NCBI RefSeq assembly: GCF_000221045.1 | Contig: NC_015856.1 | Span: forward strand, 1,271,316-1,335,315 | DNA: 64,000 bases | DNA from: Collimonas fungivorans Ter331 | GTDB lineage: Bacteria; Pseudomonadota; Gammaproteobacteria; Burkholderiales; Burkholderiaceae_D | Direction: 5' to 3' | Part shown: piece after piece, positions 18,250-26,851 of the stretch | How the letters are laid out: each line of letters opens with the position of its first letter | How positions within the stretch are numbered: the stretch's first letter is position 1 | Translations under genes and position numbers: made by a program | The notes under the pieces: model-generated | Databases searched by the model: none | Told to the model about the DNA's origin: nothing | What the model saw: the letters and a program-made list of their open reading frames with translations, nothing else

Positions 18250-19590
18250 TTACTTGATATAGCGTCCTTGGCGCATCACCCGGTCCGCCTGCGCCTGCGA
18301 TGTCTGCAAGGCAGCATCGACAGTCGACTTGCCGGCCAGTGCGCCGGCAATCGCCTGACCGACTACCGTGCCCAGCGACTGGAACTCGGGGATCGTCACG
18401 AACTGGATGCCGGTGTAAGGCACTTTCTGCAAGGTGGCGTCCTTGGTGTCAGCCGATTGGATCGCGTTCAGCACGAAGTCGGAGTAGGGCGCGGCCTTCT
18501 TATATTCAGGCGAAGCGTAAGTCGACATGCGGGTGCCCGGCGGCACCAGGCCCCAGCCTTTTTCCTTGGCGACCAGCTGCACGTATTCCTTGGAAGTTGC
18601 CCAGGCTGCGAATTTCTTGGCGGCGTCCTGCGATTTCGACGATTTCGGAATCGCCAGCGACCAGATCCACAACCAATGCGAACCCTTAGGCGTGACCGCT
18701 ACCGGCGACGGCGCAAACGCTACCTTGCCGACCACTTTCGATTCCTTGCTGCTGTAGATCATGCCGGCTGCTACCGTGGCGTCGATCCCCATGCCGCATT
18801 TGCCGCTGGAGAACAGCACCAGGTTTTCGTTGAAGCCGTTTGAGGTGGCGCCTTGCGGGCCGTACTTGTGCAGCAGGTCGACATAGGTAGTGACCGCGTT
18901 TTTCCACTCGGGCGAGTTGAGCTGCGGCTGCCATTTTTCATCGAACCAGCGGGCGCCGAAAGTATTGACCATGGTGCCGACCAGCGCCATGTTCTCACCC
19001 CAGCCAGCGCGGCCGCGCAGGCAGATGCCGGCGATGCCGTTCTGCTTGTCGGTCAGCTTTTCGGCGAAGCCGGCGATGTCCTGGAAGGTCGGGTGTTCAG
19101 GCATTTTCAAGCCCTTTTCCGCAAACAGGTCCTTGCGGTAGTAGGTCATCGAGCTCTCGGCGTAGAACGGCAGCGCATACAGCTTGCCGCCTTCGGTCAG
19201 GCCTTCGCGCACGGTCTTGATCAGGTCGGCCTCGTCGTAGTTGGCAGGCAAGCCTTCCATCGGCGCCAGCCAGCCTTTCTTGGCCCAGATCGGCGCTTCA
19301 TATGCACCGATCGTCATCAGGTCGAACTGGCCGCTGCCGGTGGCGATGTCGGTGGTGACGCGCTGGCGCAGCACGTTTTCTTCCAGCACTACCCAGCGCA
19401 GCTTGATGTCGGGATTGGCTGTTTCGAAATTTGTGGAGAGTTTTTGCAGTTCGATCATGTCCGGATTGTTGATCGTTGCGATGTTCACGGTAACTGGTGC
19501 GGCCCAGGCGCTGCCACAGAATATAGCCAGCAGGCTGAGTGGGGCCAGGGCGGCTGAAAACGAGCTTGCGCGGATGCTGCGACGTTTCAT
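18250..19590 (-). CDS. periplasmic polyol/sugar-binding protein of the ABC transporter
   Basis: The ATG at 19590 follows a GGAGAC ribosome-binding site by five bases and gives a 446-residue precursor; an upstream in-frame start adds 26 residues that look non-native. Residues 1 to about 28 form a signal peptide (basic MKRRSIR, hydrophobic core, AWA-AP cleavage). The mature part is an extracellular solute-binding protein of family 1, similar to SmoE/MtlE-type mannitol/sorbitol/arabinitol receptors. It is the first gene of the operon and divergent from the SorC regulator. Confidence 0.9.
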   Translation of the reverse strand: MKRRSIRASSFSAALAPLSLLAIFCGSAWAAPVTVNIATINNPDMIELQKLSTNFETANPDIKLRWVVLEENVLRQRVTTDIATGSGQFDLMTIGAYEAPIWAKKGWLAPMEGLPANYDEADLIKTVREGLTEGGKLYALPFYAESSMTYYRKDLFAEKGLKMPEHPTFQDIAGFAEKLTDKQNGIAGICLRGRAGWGENMALVGTMVNTFGARWFDEKWQPQLNSPEWKNAVTTYVDLLHKYGPQGATSNGFNENLVLFSSGKCGMGIDATVAAGMIYSSKESKVVGKVAFAPSPVAVTPKGSHWLWIWSLAIPKSSKSQDAAKKFAAWATSKEYVQLVAKEKGWGLVPPGTRMSTYASPEYKKAAPYSDFVLNAIQSADTKDATLQKVPYTGIQFVTIPEFQSLGTVVGQAIAGALAGKSTVDAALQTSQAQADRVMRQGRYIK

Positions 19591-19744
19591 GTTTGTCTCC
19601 ATTGTAGGAATGATTAATACGCCATGCCGACTTGCGCGGCTTCGCGTTATCACTTTCTCAGGCGGCATTGATTGCGGGTCGCCTGGAAAATTCTTTAACG
19701 TTGTCTTTTGCTTGTGTCTTGCTCGTGCTTTGCTGTTTCAAATA

Positions 19745-19787
19745 TTGAGCAAAAGACTTTTCGTTGAGCAAATAATCATGCATGATT
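19745..19787. promoter_or_regulatory. candidate operator between the SorC regulator and the polyol operon
   Basis: Two direct copies of TTGAGCAAA (19745-19753 and 19764-19772) are spaced by 19 bp, nearly two helical turns. They are followed by the palindrome AATCATGCATGATT (19774-19787). They lie in the 340-base gap between the divergent regulator and binding-protein genes. SorC-family regulators bind as tetramers to such repeated sites, so this is a reasonable operator candidate by position. Confidence 0.5.
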
Positions 19788-19932
19788 CAAAGCGTGTCAA
19801 GATTTAGTTCTGCTGCATTGCACTATCTGGGACAATTCCTGGGTTGAATGCCAAAAACAAGGCAGTAGCGGCCCGGGCGGTGCATGTTGCGCAGACGCAT
19901 GCCGGGCGCATCATGCCAAAAAAGGAAATCAG

Positions 19933-20892
19933 ATGGCAAATGAAAAACTGGATCTCGCCGCGCGCGCGGCGTGGATGTATTACGTGGCCGGCAATACCCA
20001 GAACGAAATCGCCGACCACCTGGGAATCTCGCGCCAGATGGCGCAGCGGCTGGTGGCTTATGCGCGCGAATCGGGGCTGGTCAAGGTCAGGGTGGAACAT
20101 CCGGTGTCGACTTGCCTGGAGTTGGCGGCCGCCTTGCAGCTGCGCTACGGCCTTGAGCAATGCCATGTGGTGCCGAGCATGGGGGCGGGCGACAAGGTGG
20201 TCGACGACGCCGGCGTGCAGCAGATGCTGGCGGTGGTCGGCGCCGAGGTGATGGAGCGTTATCTGCAGCAGGAGACGCCGCTGGTGGTGAACGTCGGTTC
20301 GGGGCGGACCTTGAAGGCCGTATTGGAGGCGGTCACCGAAATGGAACGGCCGCAGCACCGGATCGTGTCGATGGTGGGGGCGATTGCGGCCGACGGTTCA
20401 TCGAATCGCTATGACGTCGCGCTTACCGCCGCCGACAAGATCCAGGCCCGTTTCTTTTTCCTGCCGGCGCCGCTGGTGGCCGACAATGCCGAAGACATGC
20501 GCCAGTGGTGCAGCCACCGGGTATATCGCATCGTGGCCGACCTGGCGCAGCATGCCGATGTCACCTTTGTCGGGGTCGGCACCATTGCGCCGGGCTGTCC
20601 GATGCACGAAGACGGCTTCATCACGGCAGAAGAAGTGGCGCAATTGCAGGGATACGGGGCGGTGGGAGAAATGATCGGCCACGCCATCGCCGGCGACGGC
20701 CGCCTGATCGCATCGCCGCTGGAAGACCGCGTCACCAGCCTGCCGCTGACCTCGCCGCCGACACGCCCGGTGATCGGCATGGCAGGTGGCGTCAAGAAGG
20801 CAGAAGCAATCCGCGCGGTGCTGCGCGGCGGCTGGTGGTCGGGCCTGATCACCGACGAATACTGCGCACGCTACGCACTGCGGGACGAGTAA
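19933..20892 (+). CDS. SorC-family transcriptional regulator of the polyol operon
   Basis: The 319-residue protein has an N-terminal helix-turn-helix (NTQNEIADHLGISRQMAQRL, residues 21-40) and a C-terminal sugar-binding SorC/DeoR-like domain (VVNVGSGRTLKAVLEAV near 118; VGVGTIAP near 213). AAGGA precedes the ATG. It is divergent from the polyol ABC/dehydrogenase operon and probably responds to a polyol or its phosphorylated derivative. Control as activator or repressor cannot be judged. The stop codon touches a long palindrome. Confidence 0.9.
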   Translation: MANEKLDLAARAAWMYYVAGNTQNEIADHLGISRQMAQRLVAYARESGLVKVRVEHPVSTCLELAAALQLRYGLEQCHVVPSMGAGDKVVDDAGVQQMLAVVGAEVMERYLQQETPLVVNVGSGRTLKAVLEAVTEMERPQHRIVSMVGAIAADGSSNRYDVALTAADKIQARFFFLPAPLVADNAEDMRQWCSHRVYRIVADLAQHADVTFVGVGTIAPGCPMHEDGFITAEEVAQLQGYGAVGEMIGHAIAGDGRLIASPLEDRVTSLPLTSPPTRPVIGMAGGVKKAEAIRAVLRGGWWSGLITDEYCARYALRDE

Positions 20893-20952
20893 TTAATTAG
20901 GGTCAGAGTCGAATTGTTTAGGGCCAAACAATTCGACTCTGACCCTAATTAA
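20893..20952. repeat. perfect 27-bp inverted repeat directly after the SorC gene
   Basis: The arm at 20893-20919 (TTAATTAGGGTCAGAGTCG...) is matched without error by 20926-20952, leaving a six-base loop AGGGCC. The stem begins at the base after the TAA stop. It lies between convergent genes and could terminate transcription from both sides as a hairpin, but lacks a T-run. It also resembles REP-type elements mobilised by RAYT transposases. Confidence 0.8.
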
Positions 20953-20984
20953 CGGCCTGCGGAGTACATGCGTCTTCGGATTGA

Positions 20985-21281
20985 TTATTCGCGCGAACGT
21001 TCATGGAACTGCAGCGGCTGTTCGTCCGCCGCCGAGGTCGGACTGCAGCCGGTGGCGCACGTGCCGCATCCGCTATCGCATCCTCCCGCCGCGGCTTGCG
21101 GCTGCAAACGCTTGCCGATCGCGCGCAATGTTGCGGGGCGTGAGGAGGCGCTCAGGGAACTGGCCAACGCTCCCTGCCAGCGCTGGCTGGTAGCCGGCAT
21201 CAGCCGCCGGCAGGCATAGACCAGGCTGGCGGCTACGGCGACGCCGATCACGATGGCCTGGATCACGAGAAACGGCGTCAT
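20985..21281 (-). CDS. FeoB-associated Cys-rich membrane protein
   Basis: The 98-residue protein starts in an ATGA overlap with the stop of feoB. An N-terminal transmembrane helix (about residues 4-24) is followed by a soluble part with a Cys cluster, GGCDSGCGTCATGC (four Cys within about 12 residues, near 67-80). This is the layout of small FeoB-associated Cys-rich proteins that occupy the feoC position. It may modulate the ferrous-iron channel or sense iron or redox state through a metal centre. The C-terminal tail is less conserved in appearance. Confidence 0.75.
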   Translation of the reverse strand: MTPFLVIQAIVIGVAVAASLVYACRRLMPATSQRWQGALASSLSASSRPATLRAIGKRLQPQAAAGGCDSGCGTCATGCSPTSAADEQPLQFHERSRE

Positions 21282-23116
21282 GTCAGCAACCTCGTGATCT
21301 GATAGGTGAGGAAAGCCGCCAGGTAAGCCAGGCCGAACAGGTAGGCGGTGGCGACCGCAACGATCTTCCAGGAATTGGTTTCACGCCGCATCACCGCCAG
21401 CGTCGACATGCATTGCGGCGCAAACACATACCAGGCCAGCAGCGACAATGCAGTCGCCAACGACCACTGATGCGCAATCACCTGCCCGAGCTGCGACGCG
21501 ATCGCGTCTTCGCTGCCGGACATGGCATACACGGTTCCCAGCGCCGATACGGCCACTTCGCGCGCCGCCATGCCGGGCACCAGCGCAATGCAGATCTGCC
21601 AGTTAAAGCCGATAGGGGCAAACACGTATTCCAGCAAATGGCCGATGCGGCCGGCCAGGCTGTAGTCGATGGCAGGCAAGGTTGCGCCCGGCGGCGGGCC
21701 GGGGAAGGTCGACAGGAACCACAGCAGAACCGTGAGCGAGAGGATGATGGTGGTGACCCGGCGCAAGAAAATCAGCGCCCGTTCCCACAGGCCGATGGCG
21801 ATATTGCGGGCGCCGGGCAAACGGTAGGACGGCAGTTCCATCAGCAAGGCATGTTCGCTCTTGTCCTTGCGCACGCGCTTGATGATCCAGGAGACGGCCA
21901 GCGCGCTGACGATGCCGGCCACGTACAGCACGAACAGCACGATGCCCTGCATGTTGAACAGGCCCCACACGCCGCGGTTCGGAATGAAGGCGGCGATCAG
22001 CAAGGTGTACACGGGAAGCCGTGCCGAGCACGTCATCAGCGGCGCCACTAGGATGGTGGTCAGGCGGTCGCGCGGGTCCTGGATGCTGCGGGTGGCCATG
22101 ATGCCGGGAATCGCGCAGGCGAAACTCGACAGCAGCGGGATGAAGGAACGGCCGGTGAGTCCGGCCTTGAACATCATGCGGTCGAGCAGGAAGGCGGCGC
22201 GCGGCAGGTAGCCGGATTCTTCCAGCACCAGGATAAAGAAAAACAGGATCAGGATCTGCGGCAGGAACACCAGCACCGTGCCCAGACCGCCGAAGATGCC
22301 GTCGCTGATCAGGCTGCGCAGCAGGCTCTCAGGCAGGGCCGCAGCAACCCAGGCGCCGACGGCGCCGACGCCGGCCTGGATGCCTTCCATCAGCGGCTGC
22401 GCCCAGGAAAAAACCGCCTGGAAAATGAAAAACATGATGGCCGCCAGCAGCGCCAGCCCGAACACCGGATGCAGCACCCAGCGGTCGATGGCGTCGTCGA
22501 TCATCGATGTATTGCGTGGCATGGTGACGGCTGCCGCCAGCATGGCGCGCACCTGGGCATGCAAATCGTCGTCGACGCCGCCGGTTGCCGGCGCCGGTGC
22601 GCCCGCCTGGTCCAAATGCTGGATCAGTTCGCGTGCGCCGCCGCTGCGCACCGCCACGGTTTCAATCACAGGAATGCCAAGGCGGCGCTGCAGCTCTTCG
22701 CGGTCGATGGTGATGCCGCGTTTGCGGGCGGCGTCCATCATGTTCAATGCCAGCACCATGGGCCGGCCCAGCCGCTTGACTTCGAGCACGAAGCGCAGGT
22801 GCAGGCGCAGGTTGGTTGCGTCGGCGACGCAGACTACCAGGTCCGGCAGGGCTTCGCCCGGCATCTGGCCGAGGCAGACCTTGCGGGTGATCATCTCGTC
22901 CGGGCTGGTTGCTTCCAGGCTGTACGCGCCCGGCAGGTCGAGCAGCTGGAACGCGCGCCCGGAAGGTGCGGTGAAGCGGCCTTCCTTGCGTTCCACCGTG
23001 ACGCCGGCGTAGTTCGCCACTTTCTGGCGGCTGCCGGTCAGCTGGTTGAACAGGGCGGTCTTGCCGCAGTTGGGGTTGCCGACCAAGGCAATGCGGAGGG
23101 AGGATGCGCTAGACAT
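21278..23116 (-). CDS. feoB: ferrous iron transporter B
   Basis: The 612-residue protein has an N-terminal G domain with G1 GNPNCGKT (residues 13-20), G3 DLPGAYSL, and G4 LNMMD, followed by two Gate-type membrane domains with about 8-10 helices. FeoB moves Fe2+ across the inner membrane in low-oxygen or acidic conditions. It is shorter than the E. coli protein (about 773 residues), mainly through a shorter linker and C-terminus. It follows feoA by 11 bases and is coupled to a small Cys-rich gene. The upstream Fur box indicates iron repression. Confidence 0.95.
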   Translation of the reverse strand: MSSASSLRIALVGNPNCGKTALFNQLTGSRQKVANYAGVTVERKEGRFTAPSGRAFQLLDLPGAYSLEATSPDEMITRKVCLGQMPGEALPDLVVCVADATNLRLHLRFVLEVKRLGRPMVLALNMMDAARKRGITIDREELQRRLGIPVIETVAVRSGGARELIQHLDQAGAPAPATGGVDDDLHAQVRAMLAAAVTMPRNTSMIDDAIDRWVLHPVFGLALLAAIMFFIFQAVFSWAQPLMEGIQAGVGAVGAWVAAALPESLLRSLISDGIFGGLGTVLVFLPQILILFFFILVLEESGYLPRAAFLLDRMMFKAGLTGRSFIPLLSSFACAIPGIMATRSIQDPRDRLTTILVAPLMTCSARLPVYTLLIAAFIPNRGVWGLFNMQGIVLFVLYVAGIVSALAVSWIIKRVRKDKSEHALLMELPSYRLPGARNIAIGLWERALIFLRRVTTIILSLTVLLWFLSTFPGPPPGATLPAIDYSLAGRIGHLLEYVFAPIGFNWQICIALVPGMAAREVAVSALGTVYAMSGSEDAIASQLGQVIAHQWSLATALSLLAWYVFAPQCMSTLAVMRRETNSWKIVAVATAYLFGLAYLAAFLTYQITRLLT

Positions 23117-23127
23117 GATGCCGGGAT

Positions 23128-23376
23128 TCAGGAGGCTGGATTAGCAGGGTTGACGTGGACTCGGTGCGCTTCGGCGCGACGCAGGGCAAAACGGGTGAAA
23201 CCGATCTGTATCATCAGCGGATCGGCGCCGACCGGGCCGCGCGCCACCAGGCTCACGGCTTCGCCATGGACGAAACCAAGCTCGCGCAAGCGTTTGGCGA
23301 TCGGGTCCAGCTCCAGCACGTCCTCTACATATTCAATCACTGCGGGCGTAAACGGCGTCAAATCACAAAGTCTCAT
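23128..23376 (-). CDS. feoA: ferrous iron transport protein A
   Basis: I choose the ATG at 23376, which gives MRLCDLTPF, the usual FeoA N-terminus, and 82 residues. An upstream in-frame start at 23415 would run translation through the Fur box. The product is a small SH3-like cytoplasmic protein with RLRELGFVHGEAV in the middle, as in the family. FeoA interacts with FeoB and is needed for Fe2+ uptake. It is the first gene of the feo operon. Confidence 0.9.
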   Translation of the reverse strand: MRLCDLTPFTPAVIEYVEDVLELDPIAKRLRELGFVHGEAVSLVARGPVGADPLMIQIGFTRFALRRAEAHRVHVNPANPAS

Positions 23377-23391
23377 ACAAAAGCCATGATC

Positions 23392-23410
23392 AATAATGAT
23401 TCTCATTATA
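23392..23410 (-). promoter_or_regulatory. Fur box upstream of feoA
   Basis: AATAATGATTCTCATTATA matches the 19-bp Fur consensus GATAATGATTATCATTATC at 16 positions. It lies 15-35 bases upstream of the chosen feoA start and should repress the feo operon when Fe2+-Fur is abundant. Confidence 0.85.
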
Positions 23411-23690
23411 TACATTCATGGCTGCGGCTTGGCGAACAAAACAAGGGCAGACCTGCTGGTTAGGCCTCATTCTTGCTAGGTTTTTTGCTTATCTTGCCTG
23501 GATGCCACTTTATTGCCTTGCTGATTGGAAAAATAATATAGCTTGCTTGACAGTATTGCTCTCTTTGCGTTTTACTTGGCGCAATTTTCTGCACCGCAAC
23601 AAATTCTCCGATGATTTTCGGTAGCGCTAACATCGGATGTGTCGAATTTTGCAATGAAATAATTTATCTAAACGAACAATCGGATTCCGC

Positions 23691-24821
23691 ATGCGACTTC
23701 ATAAAATTCTTGTCCTGTCATCCTTGCTGCTGGCAAGCGCATTCTGCCGCGCAGAGAGCGGCGTCACCGCCACTACCATCACTCTGGGCCAATCGGCTGC
23801 GTTCAGCGGTCCTGCCAAGGAACTCGGCAAAGGCATGCATGACGGCGCGCAAGCGTATTTCGACCAGGTCAACGCCAGCGGCGGCGTGTTCGGCAGGAAA
23901 ATCATCCTCAAGACCCTGGACGACGGTTATGAGCCGGACCGGGCGGCGGCGAATACCCGGCAGTTCATCGAACAGGACGACGTGCTGGCCTTGTTCGGTT
24001 ATGTCGGCACGCCGACTTCGAACGCCTCGATTCCAATCTTGACCAAGGCCAAGGTGCCGTTCTTCGCGCCGTTTACCGGCGCCCAGTCGCTGCGCGAACC
24101 GTTCAACCGAAACATCTTCAATATCCGCGCCAGCTATTTCGCCGAGACTGAAAAAATCGTGCAGCAGATCACCACCTTGTCGTTGAAGAAGATTGCGGTC
24201 TTTTATCAGAACGATGCCTATGGCAAGGCCGGCCTGGAAGGCGTGACGCGGGCGCTGAAGAAGCGCGGCATCGAGGTTGCCGGGCTGGGCACGGTCGAGC
24301 GCAACAGCGTGGATGTCAGCGCCGCTGTCGCCAAGATCCGCCAAAGCCAGCCGCAGACGGTGATCATGGTCTCGGCCTACAACTCCAGCGCAGCCTTCAT
24401 CAAAGCCATGATTGCGGCCGGCAGCCCGCCGTCGTTCTGGAATATTTCCTTCGTCGGCAGCCAGCAGCTGGTGAATGCGCTGGGCAAGGACGCCAGCGGG
24501 GTGCAGATTGCGCAAGTGATGCCGGCCCCTTGGGATGAAGTCAACGGCATCGTCAAGGAATACCGCAAGTACTACCTGCAAGACGGCAAGAGAGAATGGG
24601 ATTACGTCAGCATGGAAGGCTTCATCGCGGCCAAGGTGCTGGTGGAAGGCCTCAAGCGCGCCGGCAGCAGCCTGTCGCGCGAGAGCCTGGTCAAGGCCTT
24701 GGAAACCATCAATCACTATGACGCCGGCGGTTATTTTGTCACCTTCAGCCCGAGCAGCCACAACGGCTCGGAATTCGTCGACCTGACCATGGTCGCCAAG
24801 AGCGGCAGGTTCCTGCACTGA
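23691..24821 (+). CDS. ABC-type branched-chain amino-acid-like periplasmic binding protein (orphan)
   Basis: The 376-residue precursor has a signal peptide (residues 1-21, cleavage near CRA-ES) and a periplasmic-binding-protein type 1 fold of the LivJ/Peripla_BP_6 group (ITLGQSAAFSGPAKELGKGM; LFGYVGTPTSNASIPIL). Such proteins bind amino acids, amides or aromatic compounds. No permease or ATPase genes lie nearby, so it either works with a distant transporter or serves as a sensor input. The stop codon is one base from the convergent aldehyde dehydrogenase pseudogene. Confidence 0.85.
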   Translation: MRLHKILVLSSLLLASAFCRAESGVTATTITLGQSAAFSGPAKELGKGMHDGAQAYFDQVNASGGVFGRKIILKTLDDGYEPDRAAANTRQFIEQDDVLALFGYVGTPTSNASIPILTKAKVPFFAPFTGAQSLREPFNRNIFNIRASYFAETEKIVQQITTLSLKKIAVFYQNDAYGKAGLEGVTRALKKRGIEVAGLGTVERNSVDVSAAVAKIRQSQPQTVIMVSAYNSSAAFIKAMIAAGSPPSFWNISFVGSQQLVNALGKDASGVQIAQVMPAPWDEVNGIVKEYRKYYLQDGKREWDYVSMEGFIAAKVLVEGLKRAGSSLSRESLVKALETINHYDAGGYFVTFSPSSHNGSEFVDLTMVAKSGRFLH

Positions 24822-24822
24822 T

Positions 24823-25920
24823 TTATCCAGCGTCCGCCATGACCACGTGTTTTATTTCCTGAAACGCGTGCGGGCCCCAGGGGCCGAGTGCGCGGCCCAG
24901 GCTGCTTTTTTTCATGCCGCCCCATGACGCCTGCGGAAAAATCACCTGCGGGCTGTTGACCCAGACCAGGCCTACCTCCAGCGCCGCCGACACGCGGCTG
25001 GCGCGCGCGCTATCCGACGTCAGTACGGTCGCCACCAGGCCGTACTCGCTTTGATTGGCGACTGCAATCGCTTCCTGTTCGTTGTCGAAGCTGTTGATGC
25101 ACAGTACCGGACCAAAGATTTCCTCACGCCAGAGCGGGCTGTCGCAGGGCACATCGACGAAGATCGTCGGTGCCACAAAATATCCCTTGGGCATGTCTGG
25201 CGGTTGCGTGCCGCCGGTAAGCAGCTTGAGTCCGGCGGCCACTCCCTGCTGGATGTATTGCTGCACTTTCTGATGCTGCCGGCGGCTGCTCAAGGGACCC
25301 ATTTGGGTTGCGGGATCCATCGGATCGCCAACCTTGATCGATTCGACGCGCTGTTTGAGGCGCGCCGTGAAATCCTGGGCAATGCTGCGTTCAACCAGCA
25401 GCCGCGAGGTGGCCGAGCACATTTGTCCGGCGTTGAAAAATATCCCGCCGCAGACAATCTCCAGCGCCAGTTCGATAACGGCGTCGGCAAACACCAGCGC
25501 CGCCGATTTTCCGCCCAGCTCCAGGCTGATCCGCTTGAGGTCGTCAGCCGCTGTTTTCATCACCGTCTGGCCGACTGCGGTGCTGCCGGTGAAGGAAACC
25601 TTGCGTACCGCCGGATGGGAAACCAGCGGCGTGCCGGCCTCGGCGTCGCTGGTGACCAGGTTGAAGACGCCAGCCGGCAATCCGGCCTGATCGATGATCG
25701 CCGCCAGCGCCAGCTCCGGCAATGGCGTTATCTCCGATGGCTTGAGCACGACCGTGCAGCCGGCCGCGAGTGCCGGCGCCACTTTCCGTGTGGTGGTCAC
25801 CATCGGAAAATTTCAAGGCCCGATCAGGGCCGCGACGCCGCACGGTTCATGTCGCAGCGTTGCGCTAAAGGCGGCGCCGGGCAGGGCCACGGGCTGGTCC
25901 TGATGGTCATCAAGTTGTAT
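24823..25920 (-). pseudogene. aldehyde dehydrogenase pseudogene (betaine-aldehyde dehydrogenase-like)
   Basis: The C-terminal two-thirds of an NAD(P)-dependent aldehyde dehydrogenase is intact from an ATG at 25803: LELGGKSAALVF with the catalytic Glu and NAGQMCSATSRLL with the catalytic Cys. The same frame continues upstream through a TGA into LRHEPCGVAALIGP, so the stop replaces the Trp of the conserved PWNFP segment. Similarity fades near 25920, and the first 100 or so residues of the family are missing. The gene therefore has both a nonsense codon and a 5' deletion. A shortened product from 25803 would lack most of the NAD-binding fold. Confidence 0.85.
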
Positions 25921-26064
25921 CGCACGCCGGCACGGCGATGGCAGCGCCTGCAAAACCTCTGCAATATTTCCCGGTTTCAAGGATATGGATTGGACGCCCA
26001 TTGTTAACCTGATGGGCTTAGGCACCTGAGGTTGCCGGTGGCTCTGCATGAAACCGGCAGGCAA

Positions 26065-26380
26065 TAAAAATTAACCAAGAGAAATAGTTAAATCAGCTTT
26101 GTTTTCTTCAGGAAAGAGTAGGTGTGCATTTAACGTCATTGGACGGTTAAATATTGTTAATTTGTGTCAACGATAGTTAAAGATTGAGTTTTTTAGTGGT
26201 TTCATAAGCCTCTTGCTTTTACTCTTTGCTTGCGTGCTGCCGCCGGATTTAACAAACCGGTGAATGTATAGCGCAGGGTTAACCGACTGGACCTGGACAA
26301 GCGATTTCCAAAAGAAAAAAGATTTGCCAAGAGGCAATTCGATGCGCCTGCTCCATGTTCAACAATCAAAGAGTAAACAG
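26065..26380. other. AT-rich intergenic region with clustered GTTAA motifs
   Basis: About 315 bases without a supportable gene. Base composition is clearly AT-rich compared with its surroundings. TTAA/GTTAA words recur about eight times between 26070 and 26285, in both orientations. It may be a promoter region for the transposase-like gene that follows or a binding platform for a nucleoid protein. Confidence 0.4.
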
Positions 26381-26851
26381 ATGCAGAAAATTGATGGCGT
26401 TCTTCGAGATGATCAGTGGGAGAAACTGGAACCTCTGCTGGTCGGGCGGCCAGGGGATTCCGGGATGTGCGGCCGCGACAATCGTCTGTTCATGGAAGCG
26501 GTGTTATGGGTTGCGCTGAAATCCGGCTCATGGAGCAATCTGTCGCCCGAATTCGGCCGCTGGAGGACCAGCTACATGCGGTTCCGGCGCTGGACCAAGG
26601 CCGACGTCTGGCGGCGCCTGGCTGAAAACCTGGTCGACGACCAGGAGCTGCAAGTCATGCTGGGAGCGATTGTCGACCTTGGCGACGAACATACCCGCCT
26701 GAATACGGAAAGATCGATCCGGCGCACCAATGTGAAAATTTATGGACGGGCCCTGGCTTCCGCCGCGGGCGCCAACGTAAAACCGGTGCGCGCCGACGAA
26801 TTGTCTTCGTCGTGGGTGTGGCTGGTCACCAATGACAGCCCGACCGGCTGA
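26381..26851 (+). CDS. DUF4096 transposase-domain protein (IS5-type N-terminal domain only)
   Basis: The ATG at 26381 gives 156 residues; 39 in-frame codons upstream to 26264 are probably not used. Residues 1 to about 90 form the IS4/IS5 'putative transposase' domain (DDQWEKLEPLL, FMEAVLWVALKSGSW, WRTSYMRFRRW). The DDE catalytic core is absent; instead the protein ends in an unrelated tail of about 65 residues. The frame is clean and there are no nearby IS ends, so this looks like a stand-alone, possibly domesticated DNA-binding protein rather than a broken IS. It precedes the polysaccharide locus by about 400 bases on the same strand and may regulate it. Confidence 0.65.
   Translation: MQKIDGVLRDDQWEKLEPLLVGRPGDSGMCGRDNRLFMEAVLWVALKSGSWSNLSPEFGRWRTSYMRFRRWTKADVWRRLAENLVDDQELQVMLGAIVDLGDEHTRLNTERSIRRTNVKIYGRALASAAGANVKPVRADELSSSWVWLVTNDSPTG

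Noticed and set aside
23718..24818. 366-codon ORF antisense to the LivJ-type binding protein gene
   Set aside because: Shadow frame in GC-rich coding DNA; no recognisable domain, while the plus strand has a signal peptide and a clear fold.
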